From the NCBI GenBank assembly GCA_018970885.1, contig JAGWVL010000009.1, forward strand, positions 1-33,474: DNA of 33,474 nucleotides, written 5' to 3'. Shown piece after piece: positions 19,239-27,102 of the stretch (the stretch's first letter is position 1; each line of letters opens with the position of its first letter). The translations under genes were made by a program, and so were the position numbers. Origin of the DNA: Actinomycetales bacterium (lineage in GTDB: Bacteria > Actinomycetota > Actinomycetes > Nanopelagicales > Nanopelagicaceae). The notes under the pieces are model-generated. The model was not told the DNA's origin, did no database searches, and saw only the letters and a program-made list of their open reading frames with translations.

Positions 19239-20366
19239 ATGAGAAAAAACTCTTTAATTCGCTTGGCTATTGCGGCAACTGCAGTTGCTGTATTGGCAAG
19301 CACAACACTTCCAGCACAAGCTGCTATTAAGCCAGCAGTAAAGGCAACCGTTGGAGATGACTGCACCCAGGCATCTATCGGCAAAGTTGCAAAGGGCCGT
19401 GGAGTTGATGGATCAGATCTGACATGTCTTGTAGTAACTACAGGTTCATACAAGGGTATGAACAAGTGGTGGTACAAGGATGTTAAGCCTCTTAACAAGA
19501 TTGACTGGACAGTTCCAGCAAACCCAGGTGGATACTCACTCACAGTCAACGCAGTCAGCGACACCCTTAAGGCTGAAGGTTTACTCAGTGACTACACATC
19601 AACATTCAAGCCAGGTGCTGGTGGTTCAGTTGGACTCGGCGCATTCCAAGAGATCAAGGGCAAGCCAGAGGCTGCATTGATCACTGGTATCGCAATGACT
19701 GGAGGACTTTACTCAAACAAGTCACCACTCAATCTTCTAGCTTCAACTCCAATTGCTAAGGTTCTTCGCGAATACGATGCAATTGTTGTTCCAGCCAACT
19801 CGAAGTACCGCACATTGAAGCAATTGATGGATGATCTAGTTGCTAAACCAAACAGTGTTGCAATTGCTGGTGGTAGCAAGGGTGGTATTGACCACCAGGT
19901 CATCGGTCTTCTTGCACAAAAGGCTTCTATTGATCCAACTAAGTTGAACTATGTTGTGTTCTCTGGTGGACCAGAGGTCATTACCTCTGTTCTCAGCGGT
20001 TCAACACAGGTTGGCATCTCAGGATCATCTGAGTTCAGCGCATTTGTTGCATCAGGCAAGCTTCGCGTTCTAGGCGTTTCATCTGCAAAGCCACTTGTTG
20101 GTTTCAAGGGAAAGACCTTTGTTTCACAGGGGTATGACCTTGTATACGGAAACTGGCGCGGAGTAATGGCTCCAGCAGATCTTCCAAAGGCTGATTACAC
20201 CAACTTCATTAAGGTCATGGACATCATGCATGTTTCACCTTCATGGCAGGCACAGCTTAAGAAGAACAACTGGGACAACGAATTTGCAGCGGGAACTGCT
20301 TTCAAGACATTCCTTGAAAAGCACATTCCAGAAATCAACGCTGTTATGAAGGGTCTTGGAATCTAA
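19239..20366 (+). CDS. Secreted TctC-like substrate-binding protein of a tripartite tricarboxylate transporter
   Basis: A 375-residue extracytoplasmic binding protein expected to capture a small organic acid and hand it to TctA/TctB. Residues 1-28 form a signal peptide with a hydrophobic core and a likely AQA cut. Residues about 29-85 form an added segment with Cys42, Cys63 and Trp77-Trp78, not part of the usual TctC fold. The rest matches the TctC/Bug fold, with PANPGGYS, ANSKYRTLKQLMDDL, GGSKGGIDH and GNWRGVMAP. The start is ATG 19239, with GGAGA 8 bases upstream; the frame extends further but without a signal sequence. There is no lipobox. Codon choice is like the ribosomal genes (about 30 AAG to 3 AAA lysine codons by hand), suggesting high expression. 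The substrate is unknown. Confidence 0.9.
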   Translation: MRKNSLIRLAIAATAVAVLASTTLPAQAAIKPAVKATVGDDCTQASIGKVAKGRGVDGSDLTCLVVTTGSYKGMNKWWYKDVKPLNKIDWTVPANPGGYSLTVNAVSDTLKAEGLLSDYTSTFKPGAGGSVGLGAFQEIKGKPEAALITGIAMTGGLYSNKSPLNLLASTPIAKVLREYDAIVVPANSKYRTLKQLMDDLVAKPNSVAIAGGSKGGIDHQVIGLLAQKASIDPTKLNYVVFSGGPEVITSVLSGSTQVGISGSSEFSAFVASGKLRVLGVSSAKPLVGFKGKTFVSQGYDLVYGNWRGVMAPADLPKADYTNFIKVMDIMHVSPSWQAQLKKNNWDNEFAAGTAFKTFLEKHIPEINAVMKGLGI

Positions 20367-20367
20367 T

Positions 20368-20871
20368 TTGATTCTTAACAAGCTCTCTAAGCAAGGAAAG
20401 GGGGAGCTGGCATTTGCCAGCTCCTTCTTCTTGCTTGGAGTTTTTGTTGCCTGGGATACATCAAAGATGGATATCCCACAAGATAACTCAATTGTTAGCC
20501 CGCAAACCTTTCCATACATGGTGGCAGGCTTTGCTGCGCTAGTAGGTCTTGGTTTGATTATTGATGTACTTCGCGGAAACCATGGAACACCTGATGGTGA
20601 TGAGCCTGGTGATCCGTACACACCCTTAAATTTCAAAACGATGGGAGTTGTTGCTGCCGCTATAGGCATGCATGTGATTTTGCTTGAGATCGCCGGCTAT
20701 GTTGTAGCTGCCTCCGTTTGCTTTTGGGGCGTTGCTTACGCTTTTGGATCGCGCAGGATTCTCAAAGATTTATTGATTAGTTTGGTTTTTGCTTTTGTCG
20801 TTTATTTCTCATTTAGCCAAGGTTTGAATATCAATTTACCTTCAGGCTTTTTTGAAGGGATCTTCAAATAA
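20368..20871 (+). CDS. TctB-like small membrane subunit of tripartite tricarboxylate transporter
   Basis: A protein of about 167 residues with four hydrophobic segments (near residues 15-30, 47-68, 92-126 and 133-154 of this start), matching the small TctB subunit that supports TctA in the membrane. The start is uncertain. TTG 20368 comes 1 base after the tctC-like stop codon with GGA 7 bases upstream, so reinitiation is plausible. TTG 20356 is an alternative, adding four residues, with AAGGG only 2 bases away. No ATG start would keep the first membrane segment. It overlaps the TctA-like gene by one base (TAATG), which supports a single transporter operon. TctB proteins are poorly conserved, so the call leans on position and topology. 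Confidence 0.85.
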   Translation: MILNKLSKQGKGELAFASSFFLLGVFVAWDTSKMDIPQDNSIVSPQTFPYMVAGFAALVGLGLIIDVLRGNHGTPDGDEPGDPYTPLNFKTMGVVAAAIGMHVILLEIAGYVVAASVCFWGVAYAFGSRRILKDLLISLVFAFVVYFSFSQGLNINLPSGFFEGIFK

Positions 20872-22370
20872 TGGGTAATAATTTTGCGATGTTGATGGAT
20901 GGTTTTCAAACCGTCTTTACGCCAACAAATTTGATGTTTGGCTTACTGGGAACTTTCCTAGGAACACTCGTTGGAGTGCTTCCTGGAATTGGACCAGCAC
21001 TTGCTATTGGTTTATTGCTACCAATTACCTTGACGGTAAATCCAACCTCAGCGTTGATTATGTTTGCAGCGATTTTTTATGGCGCGATGTATGGAGGATC
21101 GACAACTTCAATTCTTCTCAATACTCCAGGTGAGAGTGGCTCAGTAATCACTGCACTTGAAGGTAACAAGATGGCTAAAGCAGGTCGTGCTGGAGCAGCG
21201 CTTGCAACAGCTGCCATTGGTTCATTTGTAGCAGGCTTAATTGCAACCATCCTTCTAGCATTCGGTGCCCCAGTTTTGGCGGAATTTGCTCTCACAATTC
21301 AACCTGCAGGTTACCTATCGTTAATTATTTTAGCTTTTGCCACAGTAGGAACTTTGTTGGGAACCTCACGAATCCGGGGTCTCATTGCACTTGCTATGGG
21401 TTTAGTCATCGGATTAATTGGGGCTGATCTTCAATCTGGAGCGCTGCGCCTTACCTTTGGAAATCTCAATGCGATCGATGGAATCGAAACTGTCACAGTA
21501 ATTGTTGCGATCTTTGCACTTGGCGAAACACTTTATTTAGCAAGTCGTCACACAATTGTTCAAGCTTCTGTTATGCAAATAACTGGTAAAGCATGGATGA
21601 CTAGAGAAGATTTCAAACGCTCTTGGAAACCTTGGCTTCGTGGAACTGCAATTGGTTTTCCTTTGGGAGTAATTCCAGCAGGTGGCTCTGAAGTTCCGAC
21701 CTTCTTGTCATATGGTGTTGAAAAAGCACTTTCAAAAAATAAGGATGAGTTTGGCAAGGGAGCGATCGAAGGCGTCGCGGGACCTGAGGCTGCGAACAAT
21801 GCTAACGCTGCAGGTGTTTTGGTTCCAATGCTTGCATTAGGTTTGCCGACATCTGCAACAGCTGCTGTTGTTTTGGTGGCATTCCAATCCTTCAATATTC
21901 AACCCGGCCCAATGCTTTTCCAAACTAACCCTGAAATTGTCTGGGGCTTGATTGCATCACTTTTTGTTGGAAATTTTCTTTTGCTTGTTCTAAATTTGCC
22001 GCTCATACGTTTCTGGGTATTGCTTTTAAAGATACCAAGTCACTATTTGTATGCCGGTATCACAACCTTCGCGTTATTAGGTGCATATGCTTTAAATAAT
22101 TCAACCTTTGATTTACAGGTTGCATTAGTAGTTGGTGTTATTGGATTCTTGTTCCGCAGATTTGGAGTACCAATCACTCCATTGATCATTGGCGCAATTC
22201 TTGGGCCGCTCTCAGAGCTTTACTTCAAGCGCGCATTGCAGATTAGCCAAGGCGACTGGGGGATTCTGGTAGCGGGTACTTTCCCCAAGGTCATTTATGG
22301 AGTCTTAATCCTTGTGATTATCGGACCCGTTGTTTGGAAATTTAAGAAGAGCTTCGCAGTAAAGAAGTAA
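20871..22370 (+). CDS. TctA-like large permease of tripartite tricarboxylate transporter
   Basis: A 499-residue permease with about 12 membrane segments and the internal repeat of the TctA family. The first half contains [19 protein letters not shown] and [20 protein letters not shown]; the second contains [37 protein letters not shown] and [12 protein letters not shown]. Compared with the classical TctA, the loop usually reading GIPGSA is GLPTSA here, and the first-half loop is NTPGESGS, as I recall for actinobacterial members. It probably couples uptake to an ion gradient, as in characterised systems. Lysine codons are mixed (10 AAG, 7 AAA), unlike the neighbouring binding-protein gene. The MFS gene abuts its stop codon. 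Confidence 0.95.
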   Translation: MGNNFAMLMDGFQTVFTPTNLMFGLLGTFLGTLVGVLPGIGPALAIGLLLPITLTVNPTSALIMFAAIFYGAMYGGSTTSILLNTPGESGSVITALEGNKMAKAGRAGAALATAAIGSFVAGLIATILLAFGAPVLAEFALTIQPAGYLSLIILAFATVGTLLGTSRIRGLIALAMGLVIGLIGADLQSGALRLTFGNLNAIDGIETVTVIVAIFALGETLYLASRHTIVQASVMQITGKAWMTREDFKRSWKPWLRGTAIGFPLGVIPAGGSEVPTFLSYGVEKALSKNKDEFGKGAIEGVAGPEAANNANAAGVLVPMLALGLPTSATAAVVLVAFQSFNIQPGPMLFQTNPEIVWGLIASLFVGNFLLLVLNLPLIRFWVLLLKIPSHYLYAGITTFALLGAYALNNSTFDLQVALVVGVIGFLFRRFGVPITPLIIGAILGPLSELYFKRALQISQGDWGILVAGTFPKVIYGVLILVIIGPVVWKFKKSFAVKK

Positions 22371-23537
22371 ATGGCCACAGATAAGTTACTTCCGTGGGCC
22401 AAGCCACTTTTGGTTTCATCGACGCTCACCCAAGCAACTATTTACGTTCTTCGCCCGATGATTACTTATCGGGCAATTGAATTAGATGGAAACAGTGCAC
22501 AAATTGGATTAATCGCAGCTCTTTATGCACTGTTTCCCGTTCTGCTTGCCCTGCAATTTGGTTCGTGGGTCGGTAAATTGGGCGAGGCTAAGTTCATCAT
22601 CTACGGAACTTTGGCCATGATGGTGACATCCGGTGCCTTAATTTTTGCTAACAACCTTGTTACCCTTGGTATTGCAACTGCTGCCGCCGGTCTTGCACAT
22701 TTAGCGTGCATGGTAGGTGGACAATCAATGGTTGCGCTGCGTGCGCCGCGAGCAAGTTATGACAGATACTTTGGCTTCTATACATTTAGTGCATCGGTTG
22801 GCCATATGTTGGGGCCAATCATTGCAACAATCGTTGCAGGATCAAATGGAACACTTCCAAAGTCAACATCTAATGCCTTTTTACTTGGAGTTATTTTAAC
22901 AATTATTGCTTTAGTCCCTGTCATTAAGTGGCGTAATGAAAGACCAACTGTTGAGGGTAAAGCAAATAGTGAAGGTACATTCAAGGCAGCTGTTAACTTA
23001 GTAAAGCGTCCTGGAATTATGGCAGCGATCTACATCTCGCTAGCAATTTCATCTGCAGCAGATGTTTTAGTTGTTTTCTTGCCACTATTTGGTACGGAAA
23101 ATAATTTCTCCCCATATGCAATTGGTGCAATTCTGGCTATACGCGCAGGAACCACAATGCTTTCTCGTTTATTCTTGGGGCGCTTAAGCCAACATTTTTC
23201 TACATTCCAATTACTGTGGTGGAGCACCGTAATTTCGACTGTGTGTTGTGCAGCGATGGCATTTACTCATAGTGCGATTTCATTGGGAGTAGTTGTCTTT
23301 ATCGCAGGATTTTCACTCGGTGTTGGACAACCATTAACGATGTCGCTTGTCTCGCAAAAAACTGAGAGTAGTGAGCGGGCACTTGCAGTATCTGCTCGAT
23401 TGATGGGCAATCGATTTGGCCAATTCCTAGTGCCAGCAACGGCCGGAGCCTTGGCTGCTGCATCTGGGGCAGGGGCGGTCTTTATCGGCTTGGCGGTCTT
23501 GTTGGGTAGCTCAATTTTCAGCGTAAAACGCAACTGA
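22371..23537 (+). CDS. Major facilitator superfamily transporter
   Basis: A 388-residue membrane protein with about 12 hydrophobic segments in two halves and a central hydrophilic loop near residues 185-205, the normal MFS layout. The first-half segment QFGSWVGKLGEAKFIIYG resembles motif A, and the second-half equivalent reads SRLFLGRLSQHF. It starts on the base after the TctA-like stop codon, so it is cotranscribed with the transporter. Partnership with that system is inferred from position only: it might export a related compound or product, or be an unrelated passenger. Substrate and direction cannot be read from the sequence. Confidence 0.85.
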   Translation: MATDKLLPWAKPLLVSSTLTQATIYVLRPMITYRAIELDGNSAQIGLIAALYALFPVLLALQFGSWVGKLGEAKFIIYGTLAMMVTSGALIFANNLVTLGIATAAAGLAHLACMVGGQSMVALRAPRASYDRYFGFYTFSASVGHMLGPIIATIVAGSNGTLPKSTSNAFLLGVILTIIALVPVIKWRNERPTVEGKANSEGTFKAAVNLVKRPGIMAAIYISLAISSAADVLVVFLPLFGTENNFSPYAIGAILAIRAGTTMLSRLFLGRLSQHFSTFQLLWWSTVISTVCCAAMAFTHSAISLGVVVFIAGFSLGVGQPLTMSLVSQKTESSERALAVSARLMGNRFGQFLVPATAGALAAASGAGAVFIGLAVLLGSSIFSVKRN

Positions 23538-23570
23538 ACTGTGGCCTGAATTACAATTGTGTAGTTCAGT
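23533..23570 (+). promoter_or_regulatory. Inverted repeat with -10-like TACAAT, between the MFS gene and infA
   Basis: ACTGAACT (23533-23540, containing the MFS stop codon) and AGTTCAGT (23563-23570) are perfect 8-bp inverted copies. Between them lie a second palindrome, ACAATTGT (23553-23560), and TACAAT at 23552-23557, a good -10 match. No clear -35 box is present. It could be the infA promoter with an operator, or an RNA hairpin ending the transport operon; there is no U-tract. Confidence 0.35.
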
Positions 23571-23651
23571 AGGCGGATTTCCCTTATTTGAGCCTGAGCC
23601 CTAAACTACGAGTTCGCTTGTTTCACGCTTAAACAGAAATGTAGGTACAGC

Positions 23652-23873
23652 TTGGCTAAAAAAGATGGCGCCATCGAGATGGAAGGCACCGTTGCTGAAG
23701 CTTTACCCAACGCGATGTTTCGTGTGGAGCTAACTAACGGACATAAAGTCCTCGCTCACATTAGCGGCAAGATGCGAAAGAACTACATTCGTATTCTTCC
23801 TGCCGATCGTGTGATCGTTGAAATGAGTCCGTACGACCTAACCAAGGGTCGAATTATTTATCGTTATAAGTAA
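23652..23873 (+). CDS. infA: Translation initiation factor IF-1
   Basis: A 73-residue OB-fold factor that occupies the A site during initiation. [26 protein letters not shown] and the [12 protein letters not shown] ending are diagnostic, and the length is standard. The start is TTG 23652 because the protein must begin at MAKKDG and no ATG or GTG is available there; AGGT lies 5 bases upstream. A TTG start on such a conserved gene may keep its level low compared with the ribosomal proteins. It restarts the alpha cluster after the transport block. Confidence 0.98.
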   Translation: MAKKDGAIEMEGTVAEALPNAMFRVELTNGHKVLAHISGKMRKNYIRILPADRVIVEMSPYDLTKGRIIYRYK

Positions 23874-23890
23874 CAAGGGGAGCAATAGAC

Positions 23891-24004
23891 ATGAAGGTTA
23901 ATCCGAGCGTTAAGAAGATTTGCGATAAGTGCAAAGTCATTCGCCGCAAGGGTCGCGTCATGGTCATTTGCGAAAACCTACGTCACAAGCAACGTCAAGG
24001 GTAA
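23891..24004 (+). CDS. rpmJ: 50S ribosomal protein L36, zinc-binding form
   Basis: A 37-residue L36 beginning [17 protein letters not shown]. Cys11, Cys14, Cys27 and His32 form the zinc ribbon, so this is the C-plus form used when zinc is available. The gene is shorter than usual reading-frame cut-offs but unmistakable, and stands in its normal place between infA and rpsM. An AAGGGGAG site lies before the ATG. A 117-bp structured gap follows. Confidence 0.98.
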   Translation: MKVNPSVKKICDKCKVIRRKGRVMVICENLRHKQRQG

Positions 24005-24121
24005 TTAACTAGCGAAATAAAACGCATTGTGCGACTTCAATAAGAAATTATTGAAGACCTTTGGACTGGTAGGCCAGAGAACAGCACAGTGGAGGACCTC
24101 CAGATATAGATAGGTAGATAC
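24005..24121 (+). promoter_or_regulatory. Structured leader upstream of rpsM
   Basis: This 117-bp gap contains a perfect 9-bp hairpin with a GAAA loop (24035-24056), a 4-bp CTGG/CCAG hairpin (24066-24077) and a near-palindrome, TGGAGG-A-CCTCCA, at 24090-24102. None is followed by a U-run. The apparent ribosome binding site is AGG at 24112-24114, 7 bases from the rpsM ATG. The position is where E. coli has the S4-binding pseudoknot of the alpha operon, so a translational control role is possible but unproven. Confidence 0.45.
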
Positions 24122-24499
24122 ATGGCACGTCTTGTCGGTGTCGATCTTCCACGCGAAAAGCGTCTGGAAATCGCACTCACTTACATTTTTGGAATGGGTC
24201 TTACCCGTTCACAAAAAACACTAGCCGCAACTGGCATTAGTCCAGATATTCGCGTTAAGGATCTGCAAGAAGCAGATCTAGCAAAGCTTCGCGAATACAT
24301 CGAAGCAAACTTCAAAATCGAAGGTGACCTTCGTCGTGAAATTTCCGGCGACATTCGTCGCAAGGTTGAAATCCAGAGCTACCAAGGTATTCGTCACCGC
24401 AAGGGACTACCTGTTCGCGGTCAGCGCACACATACAAATGCGCGTACACGCAAGGGACCTCGTAAGGCAATTGCAGGTAAGAAGAAGGTGACTAAGTAA
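24122..24499 (+). CDS. rpsM: 30S ribosomal protein S13
   Basis: A 125-residue S13 of the 30S head that forms bridges to the large subunit and contacts P-site t[28 protein letters not shown], the [29 protein letters not shown] segment and the basic tail are diagnostic. Its stop overlaps the rpsK start by one base. Confidence 0.99.
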   Translation: MARLVGVDLPREKRLEIALTYIFGMGLTRSQKTLAATGISPDIRVKDLQEADLAKLREYIEANFKIEGDLRREISGDIRRKVEIQSYQGIRHRKGLPVRGQRTHTNARTRKGPRKAIAGKKKVTK

Positions 24500-24918
24500 T
24501 GGCCGCTCCTAAATCAAAGACTGCTGCTCCAGCTAAGGGCAAAGTTAAGCTTCGTAAGAAAGAGAAGAAGAACATTGCAGTTGGCAAGGCGTTCATCAAG
24601 AGCACTTTCAACAACACAATTATTTCTATTACAGACCCAACGGGCGCTGTCATCTCGTGGTCTTCATCAGGCCAGGTTGGTTACAAGGGCTCACGTAAGT
24701 CGACTCCATTTGCGGCGCAGCTTGCAGCAGAAGCAGCGGCTAGACGCGCACAGGAGCATGGCTTAAAGAAGGTTGATGTATTTGTTAAGGGACCAGGATC
24801 TGGTCGCGAAACAGCAATCCGTTCATTGCAAGCAGCAGGCCTAGAAGTTGGAGCCATCTCAGATGTAACTCCAGCTCCACACAATGGCTGCCGCCCACCG
24901 AAACCACGTCGAGTTTAA
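24499..24918 (+). CDS. rpsK: 30S ribosomal protein S11
   Basis: A 139-residue S11 of the platform, near the E site and the mRNA Shine-Dalgarno region. After a Lys/Ala-rich N-terminal extension come [45 protein letters not shown] and the terminal [17 protein letters not shown], both typical. It is coupled to rpsM by TAATG, with rpsD following after 16 bases that include an AAGGAAG site. Confidence 0.99.
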   Translation: MAAPKSKTAAPAKGKVKLRKKEKKNIAVGKAFIKSTFNNTIISITDPTGAVISWSSSGQVGYKGSRKSTPFAAQLAAEAAARRAQEHGLKKVDVFVKGPGSGRETAIRSLQAAGLEVGAISDVTPAPHNGCRPPKPRRV

Positions 24919-24934
24919 GGAAGGAAGAGAATAA

Positions 24935-25561
24935 ATGGCTCGTTATACCGGAGCAGACTGCAAGCGTTGCCGTCGCGAAAAAGTAAAGCTCTTCCTTAAG
25001 GGCTCAAAGTGCGATGGACCAAAGTGTCCGATCGAATCACGTCCTTATCCACCAGGACAGCACGGCCGTGGCCGTTCAAAGGAATCTGAGTACCTATTGC
25101 AGATGCGCGAAAAGCAAAAGTGCGCACGTATTTATGGTGTTCTAGAAAAGCAGTTCCGTGGTTACTACGAAGAGGCTAACCGTAAGCAAGGCAAGACTGG
25201 TGAAAACCTGCTTGTCATTCTTGAGACCCGTCTCGACAACGTTGTGTTCCGTGCAGGCTTTGCAAAGAGCCGCGACATGGCACGTCAGCTAGTTCGTCAC
25301 GGTCACTTCTTGGTAAATGGTAAGAAGGTAAACATTCCTTCATTCCGTGTCTCTGCAATGGACATAATTGATGTTCTTCCAAAGTCACTGGATCTAACAC
25401 CATTCATCGTTGCTAGCGCAGAGCTTGGCGAGAAGGCGGTACCAGCATGGATGGAGGTTGTTGGTTCACAGATGCGAATCATCATTCACTCAGTTCCTGC
25501 TCGTGCAGTCATCGACACACAGGTTCAAGAGCAGCTAATCGTTGAACTTTATTCCAAGTAA
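24935..25561 (+). CDS. rpsD: 30S ribosomal protein S4, zinc-binding form
   Basis: A 208-residue S4, a primary assembly protein that nucleates the 30S body and helps form the mRNA entry channel. Cys9, Cys12, Cys26 and Cys31 make an N-terminal zinc site, the C-plus form. The S4 RNA-binding domain follows near residues 96-160 (TRLDNVVFRAGFAKSRDMARQLVRHGHFLVNGKKV). It ends in IVELYSK, as expected. S4 is the classical regulator of alpha-type operons. A strongly structured 124-bp gap separates it from rpoA. Confidence 0.99.
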   Translation: MARYTGADCKRCRREKVKLFLKGSKCDGPKCPIESRPYPPGQHGRGRSKESEYLLQMREKQKCARIYGVLEKQFRGYYEEANRKQGKTGENLLVILETRLDNVVFRAGFAKSRDMARQLVRHGHFLVNGKKVNIPSFRVSAMDIIDVLPKSLDLTPFIVASAELGEKAVPAWMEVVGSQMRIIIHSVPARAVIDTQVQEQLIVELYSK

Positions 25562-25570
25562 TTTTTGAAA

Positions 25571-25665
25571 GTCTTGTGCGAAAGCGCAAGACATGCGGGC
25601 AGTACCTAGCAGGGCCCCTGATTGAAGGATCAGGGGAAAGAGCGGAAATCAAATAGTGGATTTCC
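25571..25665 (+). promoter_or_regulatory. Three tandem hairpins between rpsD and rpoA
   Basis: Hairpin 1 (25571-25592): 9 bp with one G-U pair and a GAAA loop. Hairpin 2 (25615-25636): CCCCTGAT with ATCAGGGG, a perfect 8 bp around 6 bases. Hairpin 3 (25644-25665): GGAAATC with GATTTCC, a perfect 7 bp around 8 bases. None ends in a U-run. Hairpin 1 starts 9 bases after the rpsD stop codon and hairpin 3 ends 8 bases before the GAGGAG site (25675-25680) of rpoA. They may tune rpoA level by partial termination, processing or RNA protection. Confidence 0.6.
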
Positions 25666-25685
25666 CCGAATGAAGAGGAGCAGCA

Positions 25686-26699
25686 GTGCTAATTGCACAA
25701 CGTCCAACTCTCAGCGAAGAAGTAGTTTCTGAGCATCGCTCACGGTTCATCATTGAACCGCTAGAGCCGGGCTTTGGTTACACACTTGGCAACAGCATGC
25801 GTCGTACATTGCTTTCATCTATCCCAGGTGCAGCAGTTACGAGCATTCGCGTTGCAGGCGCACTTCACGAGTTCACCACTCTTGAAGGGGTCAAGGAAGA
25901 TCTCACCGATATCGTTTTGAACATCAAGAACTTGGTGCTTTCATCAGATAACGATGAGCCAGCAGTTGTTTACATCCGCAAGTCAGGTGCCGGTTCAGTT
26001 ACTGGTGCAGATATCGCGGTTCCAGCTGGCGTAGAAGTTCACAACCCTGAGCTTCACATTGCAACACTTAACGGCAAAGGCAATCTTGAGATTGAACTTA
26101 CAGTTGAGCGTGGCCGCGGTTACGTGACGGCGGTACAAAACAAGCAGGCTGGCGCAGAAATCGGTCGCATTCCTGTTGACTCAATCTATTCACCAGTTTT
26201 GAAGGTTACATACAAGGTAGAAGCAACTCGCGTTGAACAGCGCACAGACTTTGATCGCCTTGTTGTAGATGTAGAAACAAAGCCATCAATGAAGCCACGC
26301 GATGCTGTTGCATCAGCTGGCCGTACATTGGTTGAGCTATTTGGTCTTGCACGTGAGCTCAATCTTGATGCTGAAGGCATCGAGATGGGGCCATCTGTAA
26401 TGGATGCAGCACTAGCTGCAGATCTTGCTCTTCCAATCGAAGATCTAGATCTAACAGTTCGTTCATACAACTGCTTGAAGCGCGAAGGCATTCACACAGT
26501 TGGCGAGTTAGTTAACCGTTCAGAGGCTGACCTGCTAGATATCCGTAACTTTGGTTCAAAATCAATTGATGAGGTCAAGGCAAAGCTTGTCTCAATGGGA
26601 ATGTCTCTCAAGGACAGCCCAGTTGGTTTCGATCCAACCCAACATCAGAACTACAACGCATCAGTCGACGATGATTTCGTCGATGCAGAGCAGGCCTAG
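25686..26699 (+). CDS. rpoA: DNA-directed RNA polymerase subunit alpha
   Basis: A 337-residue alpha subunit, whose dimer is the scaffold for RNA polymerase assembly. The N-terminal domain (about 1-230) opens with [13 protein letters not shown] and includes [25 protein letters not shown]. The C-terminal domain (about 250-315), which contacts UP elements and activators, includes [20 protein letters not shown] and [15 protein letters not shown]. An acidic tail ends it. The start is GTG 25686, with GAGGAG 5 bases upstream. rplQ follows after 11 bases, the standard order. Confidence 0.99.
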   Translation: MLIAQRPTLSEEVVSEHRSRFIIEPLEPGFGYTLGNSMRRTLLSSIPGAAVTSIRVAGALHEFTTLEGVKEDLTDIVLNIKNLVLSSDNDEPAVVYIRKSGAGSVTGADIAVPAGVEVHNPELHIATLNGKGNLEIELTVERGRGYVTAVQNKQAGAEIGRIPVDSIYSPVLKVTYKVEATRVEQRTDFDRLVVDVETKPSMKPRDAVASAGRTLVELFGLARELNLDAEGIEMGPSVMDAALAADLALPIEDLDLTVRSYNCLKREGIHTVGELVNRSEADLLDIRNFGSKSIDEVKAKLVSMGMSLKDSPVGFDPTQHQNYNASVDDDFVDAEQA

Positions 26700-26710
26700 G
26701 AGAATCAATA

Positions 26711-27076
26711 ATGCCAACACCAAGTAAAGGTCCTCGTCTGGGTTCAGGCCCATCACATGAGCGACTTCTTCTACGCACACTCGCAGAGCAGTTGTTCGAG
26801 CACGGCAAGATCACGACAACAGAGGCAAAGGCAAAGCGCCTACGTCCATTGGCAGAGAAGTTAGTTACCTTCGCAAAGAAGGGCGATCTAGCAGCTCGTC
26901 GTCAGGTCATGGCGCAGATTCAGAACAAGAGCGTTGTACACGCACTCTTCACTGAGATCGGTCCACGTTTTGCAACTCGTGAAGGTGGATACACACGTAT
27001 CACTAAGGTTGGTCCTCGCAAGGGTGACAATGCACCAATGGCGGTAATCGAGCTACTCACTGAGAAAGATAAGTAA
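26711..27076 (+). CDS. rplQ: 50S ribosomal protein L17
   Basis: A 121-residue L17 located near the tunnel exit. The [50 protein letters not shown] segment and the [24 protein letters not shown] ending are diagnostic. It is the last gene of the alpha cluster. The next possible terminator is not in the 26-bp gap but inside the beginning of truA. Confidence 0.99.
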   Translation: MPTPSKGPRLGSGPSHERLLLRTLAEQLFEHGKITTTEAKAKRLRPLAEKLVTFAKKGDLAARRQVMAQIQNKSVVHALFTEIGPRFATREGGYTRITKVGPRKGDNAPMAVIELLTEKDK

Positions 27077-27102
27077 AACTTTCTTTTTTAGAAATTATTA
27101 TC

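Noticed and set aside
19124-23651. The transport block as a recent mobile element
   Set aside because: No terminal repeats, target duplications, integrase, transposase or tRNA gene were seen at its edges, and base composition looks like the surroundings. It was kept only as an unusual gene order.
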